This document shows positions 14,482 through 26,033 of a stretch of DNA of 28,654 nt, in pieces (position 1 is the first letter of the stretch; each line of letters begins with the position of its first letter). The translations under genes were made by a program, and so were the position numbers. Source of the stretch: an uncultured Eubacteriales bacterium (lineage in GTDB: Bacteria > Bacillota > Clostridia > Christensenellales > Aristaeellaceae); assembly GCA_900540045.1 (NCBI GenBank), contig UQEF01000030.1, forward strand, positions 1 to 28,654, in the 5' to 3' direction. The notes beneath the pieces were generated by a model, which was not told the origin of the DNA, made no database searches, and saw only the letters and a program-made list of their open reading frames with translations.

Positions 14482-14604
14482 AAAAGACGCCTCCTTCCTC
14501 ATCTTGGGCGAAGGAAACGCCGTTCCCGCGCCCGCAACCGGGAGCAAACACAGGGCCCATCCGCCTCCGCCGCACGCAAGGCCGCTTGGTTTTGCCGGAT
14601 GGTT
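14464..14604 (-). promoter_or_regulatory. Structured 5' leader RNA of the TM1266-ABC operon
   Basis: About 140 bases between the expected transcription start and the terminator. A 7-bp stem is formed by CCATCCG and CGGATGG (14596-14602 with 14557-14563). A hairpin GGGCG..CGCCC extended by GGGAA/UUUCC lies at 14506-14533. A 6-bp stem, AGATGA/TCATCT (14499-14504 with 14471-14476), presents the Shine-Dalgarno and ATG of the uORF in its loop. No known riboswitch class (TPP, SAM, Moco, cobalamin, fluoride, guanidine, T-box) was recognised from memory. Confidence 0.5.
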
Positions 14605-14610
14605 AGCCTT

Positions 14611-14639
14611 AGTATACACGGTTTTTGGACAAATGAAAA
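14611..14639 (-). promoter_or_regulatory. Promoter of the TM1266-ABC importer operon
   Basis: On the minus strand TTTTCA (14634-14639), 17 bases, TATACT (14611-14616). The -10 is good, the -35 weak. It starts directly after the terminator of the upstream S41 gene, leaving a leader of about 205 bases. Confidence 0.6.
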
Positions 14640-14642
14640 GAC

Positions 14643-14679
14643 TTTTTTGGGGGACCGCATCGGGCGGCCCCCCAAAAAA
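14643..14679 (-). terminator. Terminator of the S41 peptidase gene
   Basis: The minus-strand reading is TTTTTT, GGGGG, GCCGC, five-base loop, GCGGT, CCCCC, AAAAAA. The GC stem of 10 bp is extended by A-T pairs. It starts 4 bases after the stop codon of the S41 gene (stop at 14684-14686). The A-T flanks make it potentially active in both directions. Confidence 0.75.
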
Positions 14680-14683
14680 GCCG

Positions 14684-15916
14684 TCAGGGTTCAATCAGGT
14701 CCAGAGCGACTTCATAGGCCTTTTTCAGCTGGGCGTCGTCCAGATCCCCAATGTCGTACATGGTGGTGTCACCTTCGGGAAGCGTGGCCTCAATGTCGGG
14801 CGTGATCCCCACCTTGTGAACCTCGTTTCCGTTGGGGGTATAGTACTGGGCCACGGTCAGCTGCATGCCCGCGCCGCGGGTGCCTACGGGCAGCACGTAC
14901 TGCACCACACCCTTGCCGAAGGTCTGCGTGCCCACGATGGTGGCGCGGCCGCGGTCCTGCAGGGCGCCGGCCAGAATCTCGCTGGCGGAGGCGGAGTATT
15001 CGTTGACCAGCACCACCAGGGGAATGGGATTTTCCTTGCCGTCGGTGGTGGTGGTGTAGAGCTCCGTGGTGCCGTCACGGTAGACCAGCGAGGCAACGTT
15101 GCCTTCCTCCAGGAACATGTCGGCTACCTTCTGCGCATCGTCCACCCAGCCTCCGGGATTGTCGCGCAGGTCGATCACCAGCGCTTTTGCCCCCTGGCTC
15201 ATCAGGTTATCCAGGTGCACGGCGAAGGACGGGCTGCAATCTCCGCTGAACTCATAAAGCGAAATGTAACCCACGTCCCCATCCAGCATGCAGCTGTTAA
15301 CCCAGTTGACATGCACCACGGCACGGTCTACCACGAAGTCCAGCAGCTGGTCGCCGCGCTGCACCTGCACGTTGACGGGGGTGCCGGGTTCGCCGCGCAT
15401 GATGTTGACGGCGTCCTGCAGGGTGGTGGTGACCACGTCGATATCCTCCACACGGGTGAGGACGTCGCCTTTGCGCAGGCCCGCGTCCAACGCGGGGCTG
15501 TCCAGGAATACGCGGCTGATGGTGCACAGCCCCGTGGCGTAATCTCCCATGATCTGGATGCCGATACCCGCATACTCGCCCTCGTCATCAGCCCAGAGCT
15601 GAGCGTACTGATCGGGCGTGTAGTAGTAGGTGTAGGGATCGCCCAGTCCATAGAGCAGACCCATCTCCGCGCCGTCAAGCATGGCCTGCGTATCCGGCTC
15701 CTGATAGTAATACTGCTCCACAATCTGCCAGATCTCATCCAGCTCGGCATAGCGCTGAAGGCGCTCGTACTCCGCCCGGCTGATGGTCACGGTATCGTCC
15801 ATGCCAGCGGCAAGGTCGCTGATGGTGGTGGGCAGCAGCGCGCAGCCCGTAAGCAGCAGCAAAACCATCAGCGTCAGGCACATGAGCTTAAAGCGTTTCT
15901 TGGAAAGGGTTTTCAA
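14684..15916 (-). CDS. S41 family C-terminal processing peptidase, lipoprotein
   Basis: A 410-residue extracellular serine protease of the CtpA/CtpB/Tsp family. A lipoprotein signal (LLLLTGCA, lipid-accepting Cys25) anchors it outside the membrane. It is followed by a helical N-terminal region, a PDZ domain (about 115-200, with GIGIQ and GLRKGDVLTRV) and the S41 core. The Ser/Lys dyad is seen as Ser310 in NEYSASASE and Lys335 in TFGKGVVQ, with Gln339; the 25-residue spacing equals that of E. coli Tsp and B. subtilis CtpB. The start is TTG 15916: an in-frame TGA lies five codons upstream, and the next ATG would lose the positive charges of the signal. It begins 30 bases after the CdaR-like gene, so the two probably form one unit. 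The target is unknown; relatives cleave regulators or cell-wall enzymes. Confidence 0.93.
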   Translation of the reverse strand: MKTLSKKRFKLMCLTLMVLLLLTGCALLPTTISDLAAGMDDTVTISRAEYERLQRYAELDEIWQIVEQYYYQEPDTQAMLDGAEMGLLYGLGDPYTYYYTPDQYAQLWADDEGEYAGIGIQIMGDYATGLCTISRVFLDSPALDAGLRKGDVLTRVEDIDVVTTTLQDAVNIMRGEPGTPVNVQVQRGDQLLDFVVDRAVVHVNWVNSCMLDGDVGYISLYEFSGDCSPSFAVHLDNLMSQGAKALVIDLRDNPGGWVDDAQKVADMFLEEGNVASLVYRDGTTELYTTTTDGKENPIPLVVLVNEYSASASEILAGALQDRGRATIVGTQTFGKGVVQYVLPVGTRGAGMQLTVAQYYTPNGNEVHKVGITPDIEATLPEGDTTMYDIGDLDDAQLKKAYEVALDLIEP

Positions 15917-15946
15917 TGACTCACCGCCTCATTTCCCAATTGACTG

Positions 15947-17017
15947 TCAATAAATCTGCCTGGGCTTTTCCTGCCCGCATTTTTTCAGCTCATAGAGGAT
16001 TTTGAAGGTAACCGCGTCGTCAAAATGGCGCAGGTCCAGCCCGGTTTGCCGCTGAACCTTATCCAGTCGGTAGACCAGCGTATTGCGGTGGATAAAGAGC
16101 TGCCGGGCTGTATCGGAGAGGTTCAGGTCCTTGCGGAAGAACATCTCGATGGTTTGAAGCATCTCCTCATTGAACAGCTTGGCGGTTTTGCGGTTAAACA
16201 GCAGGCTGTGATAGAGCATGCTTTCCTCGCGCGGCACGTTCATCAGGAAACGTTCCAGCATCAGCCGCCGGAACATGTGGATGGATTCGCCGGAGTGGAA
16301 GATGCTCCCCACCTCCATGGCCCGCTTGGCCTCGGCATAGCTTTCCCCAAGCTGGGCCAGCGTATGCTTTTCCTCACCAATGCCCACGATGGCGGTCTGC
16401 ACGGCCTCCTCCATCAGGGTTTCCTGCACGGCCTGAGCAAACTGGTACAGATCGTCCATCCCGTCGATGCCGTTCATGTCCTTGATGAGCGCCACCAGGT
16501 GGCGGTTCATCTCCACCAGCACGTCGGTATCGCTCAGCGGCACCAGCTCACCCAGCAGAGAGAAGGCGCTGGAGCGCTCCGTCTGCTCAATCTGGAACAG
16601 CACCACGCAGCGATCCATCTCCAGGGGAATCTGGTGCTCGCTCGCACGGGAAATCAGGTCGGCCCCGGAAAGCTCCTGTTTGAGTGCGCGGCGGTACACG
16701 TCGGTATGGCTGGCGATGGAAAGACTGCTTTTGAGGAGACTCATGATCATGGCGTCGGCTACGCAGAGCACATCTTCCACGCCGGACGCACCCTCGGGAG
16801 CCACCAGGTACAGGGGCGGATGCACATCCAGAACACGGTAAAAGAACCGGCCGGCGTGATGATTCAACCCCTGCGCGAGCACGCCCGCGGGAAGGGCGGC
16901 GGACTCCCCGTCTTCTGGCACCAGGCAGGCGCCGGAGGCATCCACCAGCCGCAGGGAGATGGATAATGCCTCAAAAACCCTCGCAATTTTCTTGATATAA
17001 CGCTTCTCGATGTACAC
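15947..17017 (-). CDS. CdaR/PucR-type transcriptional regulator
   Basis: A 356-residue cytoplasmic regulator. The N-terminal part (about 1-110) looks like a small sensor domain. The middle (about 150-260) resembles the CdaR GGDEF-like domain. The C-terminal helix-turn-helix (HTH_30 of the PucR/CdaR family) has NLSDTARQLFIHRNTLVYRL, followed by KVQRQTGLDL. Family members typically activate sugar-diacid or purine-breakdown genes in response to a small molecule. The start is GTG 17017, with AGGAG 8 bases upstream; readings from 17089 would begin within the promoter and lack a ribosome site. The adjacent S41 protease, 30 bases downstream, is the only clear operon partner. The ligand and regulon cannot be told. 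Confidence 0.85.
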   Translation of the reverse strand: MYIEKRYIKKIARVFEALSISLRLVDASGACLVPEDGESAALPAGVLAQGLNHHAGRFFYRVLDVHPPLYLVAPEGASGVEDVLCVADAMIMSLLKSSLSIASHTDVYRRALKQELSGADLISRASEHQIPLEMDRCVVLFQIEQTERSSAFSLLGELVPLSDTDVLVEMNRHLVALIKDMNGIDGMDDLYQFAQAVQETLMEEAVQTAIVGIGEEKHTLAQLGESYAEAKRAMEVGSIFHSGESIHMFRRLMLERFLMNVPREESMLYHSLLFNRKTAKLFNEEMLQTIEMFFRKDLNLSDTARQLFIHRNTLVYRLDKVQRQTGLDLRHFDDAVTFKILYELKKCGQEKPRQIY

Positions 17018-17038
17018 GTCCGCTGCTCCTCTCCAAAA

Positions 17039-17054
17039 CGCCGCCTGGGCGGCG
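17039..17054. repeat. Perfect palindrome in the leader of the CdaR-like gene
   Basis: CGCCGCC, TG, GGCGGCG: 7-bp arms around two bases. It lies between the -10 at 17066-17074 and the ribosome site, where it could be a repressor or autoregulatory operator, or a small RNA hairpin. Confidence 0.4.
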
Positions 17055-17065
17055 CGATACAAACT

Positions 17066-17074
17066 ATTATACCA
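17066..17074 (-). promoter_or_regulatory. Promoter of the CdaR-like / S41 unit
   Basis: TGGTATAAT on the minus strand, a perfect extended -10, about 50 bases before the GTG at 17017. The -35 position (TTTTCT at 17 bases) is weak. Confidence 0.65.
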
Positions 17075-17156
17075 TATCGAAAGCGACAAGAAAAGAAAAC
17101 CGGCGGATTTTACATGAGTCCCGCCGCAAATAAGGACGAAAAATATCGCTTTTCCC

Positions 17157-17871
<715 letters not shown>

Positions 17872-17885
17872 GCCGGACAAGGGAA

Positions 17886-17925
17886 AACAACCGCGGGAGG
17901 CGTTTGAATGCCTCCCGCGGTTGTT
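17886..17925. terminator. Bidirectional terminator between upp and atpC
   Basis: A 16-bp perfect stem (AACAACCGCGGGAGGC with GCCTCCCGCGGTTGTT, 8-base loop). It is followed on the plus strand by TTT after TTGTT and on the minus strand by TTGTTTTCCC. It ends both upp and the atp operon. Confidence 0.92.
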
Positions 17926-17937
17926 TTTGTGATGGGC

Positions 17938-20614
<2,677 letters not shown>

Positions 20615-20630
20615 GGCGAAACCTCCTTAC

Positions 20631-22148
<1,518 letters not shown>

Positions 22149-22182
22149 TGTATCACCAGCTTTCAGTAGATGAGGCCATGGC

Positions 22183-22719
22183 TCACGCCTCCGCCGTCAG
22201 GGCGGCGTGGATGGCTTCCAGCCGGTGGCGCAGCGTGTTGTCGTAGCGCTTGCCGTTCATCTCCAGCAGCACGCCGCCCACCACGCCGGGGTCCACCTTT
22301 TCGGAAAGCACGATCCGCTTGCCCGTCATGGCGGACAGCTTGTCGATCAAACGGGTGCGCTGCTCAGCTTCCAGGGGAACGCCCGTGGTCACACTGGCCT
22401 CAACGATGCCGTGCGCCTGGTTGTACAGCGCGGTGAAGGCGCTCACGCAGCCCTCAAATTCGTGCAGCGCCCCGCGCTCGCACAGGATTTTGAGAAAATT
22501 CAGCACGTAGGGGTGCACCTGGCCGCGCAGTGCGCCGTCCAGAATGGCGGTGCGCTCTTCCTTTGCAAGCGACATGTTGCAAAGCAGGCGGATAAAATCC
22601 GGCTGATCGCGGAAAAGCCCCCTGAGCACGCGAAGCTGCGCAAGCACATCCTCGGAGACATGCTCCTCCTCGGTCAGATCATACAGGCCTTTACCGTATT
22701 CCTCCGCCAGATCGGTCAT
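22183..22719 (-). CDS. atpH: ATP synthase F1 delta subunit
   Basis: A 178-residue peripheral-stalk subunit linking F1 to subunit b. The N-terminal helical domain ([30 protein letters not shown]) and the C-terminal part with [19 protein letters not shown] are characteristic. Its ATG overlaps the atpF stop as ATGA, so the two are translationally coupled. Confidence 0.96.
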   Translation of the reverse strand: MTDLAEEYGKGLYDLTEEEHVSEDVLAQLRVLRGLFRDQPDFIRLLCNMSLAKEERTAILDGALRGQVHPYVLNFLKILCERGALHEFEGCVSAFTALYNQAHGIVEASVTTGVPLEAEQRTRLIDKLSAMTGKRIVLSEKVDPGVVGGVLLEMNGKRYDNTLRHRLEAIHAALTAEA

Positions 22720-23225
22720 GCTTCGTCACCCACGTTCCTGATAAATTCGTCCACAAAGGCCTCGTGATCCTTCGGCTGGATTTCACGCTCGACCACTTTG
22801 GAGGCGATGCCCACGGCCAGATCGGAAATCTCTTTCCGAACGCCCGTAAGCATCTGCCTGCGCTCCATGGCGATTTCCTCTTCGGCCTTCTGCTTGAGTC
22901 GGCTGGCCTGACCGGACGCTTCGGCGAGAATCTGATCGCCCTTGCGCTGGGCCGTCACGACAGCCGTGCGCACCAGCCCGTCCGCTTCCTCGCGGGCGGA
23001 GGCCAGGCGCGCCTCATACTCCTGCTTCATGCTGACTGCGGCGTTGCGGCTTTCCTCCGCCTCGCCGTAAATTTTGCTCACCTGCTCCTGACGGGCCGTG
23101 AGGACCGCCTGAACGCGTTTGAACAGGAAGCGCTTGAGAACAAAGGTGATAATCAGCAGATTGGCAAGAGAGATGAGGATTTGCCATAGATTGACGGAAA
23201 TGATATCTAAAGATTGCACGCTCAT
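22716..23225 (-). CDS. atpF: ATP synthase Fo subunit b
   Basis: A 169-residue peripheral stalk protein: one N-terminal membrane helix (about 10-30, WQILISLANLLIITFVLKRF), then a long charged, coiled-coil-like helix with many Arg/Glu/Lys/Ala/Gln, and a short C-terminal end that contacts delta. AGAGG lies 8 bases before ATG 23225. It lies 34 bases after atpE. Confidence 0.96.
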   Translation of the reverse strand: MSVQSLDIISVNLWQILISLANLLIITFVLKRFLFKRVQAVLTARQEQVSKIYGEAEESRNAAVSMKQEYEARLASAREEADGLVRTAVVTAQRKGDQILAEASGQASRLKQKAEEEIAMERRQMLTGVRKEISDLAVGIASKVVEREIQPKDHEAFVDEFIRNVGDEA

Positions 23226-23259
23226 TGGTTCGGCCTCTCTCTATCGCCGCGCTCGGGCA

Positions 23260-23574
<315 letters not shown>

Positions 23575-24474
23575 TTATGCGGTATGCAAAGCTTTTTTGC
23601 GCTTTGCCTTGCGCCGTTCATATTCCTCCTGCGGGAAACCTGTGGATATGTAGATTGTGGTGAGCAGGGCAAATATAAATGCTTGCATCAACCCGCTGAA
23701 GATATCGAAGTACAGGGACAGGATGGCCGGCAGGCCTACCTGCAGAAAGGGGAACTGTCCCAGCACGCCGGGCAGCCGGCCCAGCAGCATGTGGCTGAGG
23801 GTTTGCAGGGCATAGGCCACCAAAGTAGAGATGACCATCCCCGACAGAACGTTGCCATAATGACGGAAGGACATCGAAACCGGGGTGGCCACCTCACCGA
23901 TAATGTTGAAGGGCGCGAAGATGAACACCGGTTCAAAGAATCCCTTCACATAGGGCAGCAGGCCGCCCTTGAGTTTGTAATAGGTAATAAGGACGAACAC
24001 CAGTATGGCCCATCCGGCTACAATGTTCATATCCGACGTGGGCGGGAACAGGCCCAAAAGGCTGGACAGGCTGGAAAACGCCGAGATAAACATGATACCG
24101 GCTATAAACGGCGCAAAGGCGGAAAAATACGCGCCCATGTTGCTGTTCACCATGTTCTGCACCTTTTCCACAATCCACTCAGCCACGATCTGGCGCTTGG
24201 AATGGGGCGCCACGGAAATGCCATGGGTCAGGTACAGGCACAGCCCCAAAATGGAGAGGACCACCATCAGGGAATTGACCTGCGATTCCGTGATGGGCAG
24301 ATCCATCACCGGCATGGGAATGGTAAAATACACCTGCGCGCCCGTGATGGAGATTCCCTCTCCGGCGGGCTTCAACAGAACCTTCAGGGTCATGCTCAGT
24401 ACAAAGGGCAATACCATCAGCGCCACCAGCAGCCAATCGACTATGCGCTCCTTCGCGTCACGTTTCATCGGCAT
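23575..24474 (-). CDS. atpB: ATP synthase Fo subunit a
   Basis: A 299-residue membrane stator with about five or six hydrophobic helices. The essential arginine is seen as Arg204 in MSFRHYGNVLSG, equivalent to E. coli Arg210, and the C-terminal LQAFIFALLTTIYIS helix is typical. The ATG at 24474 follows the atpI stop directly (TGAATG), with AAGGAGG 5 bases upstream; a second ATG two codons on is possible. It is longer than many (about 240-270) through its N-terminal region. Confidence 0.97.
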   Translation of the reverse strand: MPMKRDAKERIVDWLLVALMVLPFVLSMTLKVLLKPAGEGISITGAQVYFTIPMPVMDLPITESQVNSLMVVLSILGLCLYLTHGISVAPHSKRQIVAEWIVEKVQNMVNSNMGAYFSAFAPFIAGIMFISAFSSLSSLLGLFPPTSDMNIVAGWAILVFVLITYYKLKGGLLPYVKGFFEPVFIFAPFNIIGEVATPVSMSFRHYGNVLSGMVISTLVAYALQTLSHMLLGRLPGVLGQFPFLQVGLPAILSLYFDIFSGLMQAFIFALLTTIYISTGFPQEEYERRKAKRKKALHTA

Positions 24475-24948
24475 TCAGGCCTCCTTGTTCTTTGGCTTGA
24501 CAAATCCCCGCAAAAAGATCACCAGGCGCGGAAACAGCAGCGGAAGCGCCGCCGCCACCGGATGGAAACACGGCGCGGTCAGCGCCACGATGGCCACACC
24601 CACCAGCAGCAGCATCCGTCCTGTGTAGGACAGCTGCATCCAGCGCTTGGCGCGCTGCACCTCCGGCACGGGAGGCTGAAGCGGGGCGTCCGGATCGGGA
24701 TCGCCGTTTTCCTCCAGCGGCTCCGGCGGCACCGTAACGCCCTTCATGCTCTCGGCAGCCCGCTGCACGCTTAATGCCATTAAAAAAAAGTTGAGGACCG
24801 CCGCGCCTGCACCCAAAAGCGTCCCCAATACGACCGTCACATCCAGCCGGTCCAGCAGTGCGAACACCAGCAGCATTACAAGGGAAAAAAACGCCGTGCC
24901 CATCGCAATCCTGACGGTTTCTGTACGCACCGCCGGCTGTATCTTCAT
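24475..24948 (-). CDS. atpI: ATP synthase subunit I (AtpI-like)
   Basis: A 157-residue membrane protein with four hydrophobic segments in two pairs (about 15-35, 40-60, 110-128 and 130-148). The pairs are separated by an unusual acidic, proline-rich stretch (about 72-96: VPPEPLEENGDPDPDAPLQP). AtpI proteins help assemble the c ring and bind Mg2+. It is the first gene of the operon, preceded by GAAGG at 7 bases, and joined to atpB by TGAATG. Position in the operon supports the assignment more than sequence does, since the family is poorly conserved. Confidence 0.88.
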   Translation of the reverse strand: MKIQPAVRTETVRIAMGTAFFSLVMLLVFALLDRLDVTVVLGTLLGAGAAVLNFFLMALSVQRAAESMKGVTVPPEPLEENGDPDPDAPLQPPVPEVQRAKRWMQLSYTGRMLLLVGVAIVALTAPCFHPVAAALPLLFPRLVIFLRGFVKPKNKEA

Positions 24949-24978
24949 GACATCGCCTTCTTTCCTACTATATATAAT

Positions 24979-25006
24979 ATTGTAACGGAAATGGACGTTT
25001 TGTCAA
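24979..25006 (-). promoter_or_regulatory. Promoter of the atp operon
   Basis: On the minus strand TTGACA (25001-25006), 16 bases, TACAAT (24979-24984), about 30 bases before the atpI ATG at 24948. Near-consensus sigma-A promoter. Confidence 0.85.
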
Positions 25007-25204
25007 GCAGGTGTGAAGAATACACGGATTTTTTATTGAAAAACCATGCGGATTGTCTTTCTGGCAAACACCTGGATCAGAATGGGGAAACTTCGGAAAA
25101 TGGCGGATTGCTAAGAAGACGCAAAGAGTTTCATGATATGCATGCATTGCACGCAGGCAGAAACAGACGTTCAGTCAAAAAGGCGCGGCATTGAGAGGCG
25201 AAGG

Positions 25205-25228
25205 AGTGGAAAATGTGCATTTTCCACT
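25205..25228. promoter_or_regulatory. Perfect palindrome next to the ABC-2 operon promoter (operator candidate)
   Basis: AGTGGAAAATG, TG, CATTTTCCACT: 11-bp arms with a two-base centre. It ends exactly where the -35 region of the next promoter begins (25228). The rest of the 353-base gap between atpI and the ABC-2 ATPase holds the atp promoter and no credible gene. T-rich sequence follows, so a weak terminator is the other reading. Confidence 0.5.
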
Positions 25229-25256
25229 TTTCTTTCGCAGCGGGTGGCGTTATACT
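25228..25256 (+). promoter_or_regulatory. Promoter of the ABC-2 transporter operon
   Basis: TATACT at 25251-25256 with TTTTCT at 25228-25233, 17 bases apart; the -35 is poor. Transcription would start about 40 bases before the ATG at 25302. Confidence 0.5.
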
Positions 25257-25301
25257 GTGCCTGCAAACCGGAAAATCACTTATAGGAGGAATGGCAGAAC
25301 C

Positions 25302-26030
25302 ATGATCCAATTTGAAAATGTGACCAAGACCTATGCCGGAGGTAAGGTGAAGGCCGTGGATGGCCTGGATATGAAGATCGAGGAGGGCAAGGTGTTCGGC
25401 TTTATTGGCCCCAACGGCGCCGGCAAAACCACCACCATCAAGCTGCTCACCGGCATCCTTTCACCCGACAGCGGGCGTGTTATGCTCAACGGCATCGACA
25501 TGGCGCGCGATCCCATCGCGGCCAAGCGCAGCTTTGGCTACGTGCCGGATTCCTTCGATATGTATGAGCGCCTGACCGGCATGGATTACCTCAATTTCAT
25601 GGCGGATATCTACGGAGTGGACGCTGCAAGCCGCAGGCGCCACATTGAAAAATACCTGTCGCTGTTTGAACTGGAGGACGCCGCCAACCGGCAGATCCGC
25701 GGCTACTCCCGCGGCATGAAGCAGAAGCTGGCCATTACCGGCGCGCTCATCCACGAGCCCAGCATCTGGGTGCTGGATGAGCCCATGGTGGGCCTGGACC
25801 CGCAGAGCGTGTTCATGCTCAAGGAGGAGATGCGCCGCCATGCCGACAGCGGCCGCACGGTGTTTTTCTCTACGCATGTGCTGGATGTGGCCGAACGCCT
25901 GTGCGACGAAATCGGCATCATCAAGCGGGGCAGGCTCATCGCCCGCGGCACGCTGGATGAACTTCGCTGCGGCGAGGATTCGAGCCTGGAAGAGGTCTTC
26001 CTGGAACTGGTGGAAAAGAAGGGGGAATGA
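25302..26030 (+). CDS. ABC transporter ATPase, ABC-2 type
   Basis: A 242-residue ATPase. It has Walker A GPNGAGKTT (36-44), signature YSRGMKQ (135-141), Walker B WVLDEPMVGLD (156-166) and the switch His in FFSTHVLDVAERL. The Q-loop position reads GYVPDS (Asp rather than Gln), as is often seen in this exporter-like group. The start is ATG 25302, preceded by AGGAGGA about 11 bases upstream; an upstream in-frame extension to 25191 would begin before the promoter. The next gene starts 3 bases after the stop and codes for the membrane partner, so the two form an export-type or membrane-remodelling ABC system of unknown cargo. Confidence 0.94.
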   Translation: MIQFENVTKTYAGGKVKAVDGLDMKIEEGKVFGFIGPNGAGKTTTIKLLTGILSPDSGRVMLNGIDMARDPIAAKRSFGYVPDSFDMYERLTGMDYLNFMADIYGVDAASRRRHIEKYLSLFELEDAANRQIRGYSRGMKQKLAITGALIHEPSIWVLDEPMVGLDPQSVFMLKEEMRRHADSGRTVFFSTHVLDVAERLCDEIGIIKRGRLIARGTLDELRCGEDSSLEEVFLELVEKKGE

Positions 26031-26033
26031 GCC

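Noticed and set aside
14464..14604. A known riboswitch (TPP, Moco, SAM, guanidine, T-box) upstream of the TM1266-ABC operon
   Set aside because: None of the core sequences that I know for these classes (for example the TPP CUGAGA, the T-box UGGNACC, the SAM-I core) could be found. A covariance-model search would be needed to exclude them.
24991..25194. Plus-strand open frame of 67 codons upstream of the ABC-2 operon
   Set aside because: It begins inside the atp promoter region, has no ribosome site and no recognisable feature.
25291..25305. Four-codon ORF (ATG GCA GAA CCA TGA) overlapping the ABC-2 ATPase start
   Set aside because: The AGGAGG lies only one or two bases before this ATG, too close for initiation, so it is likely chance.
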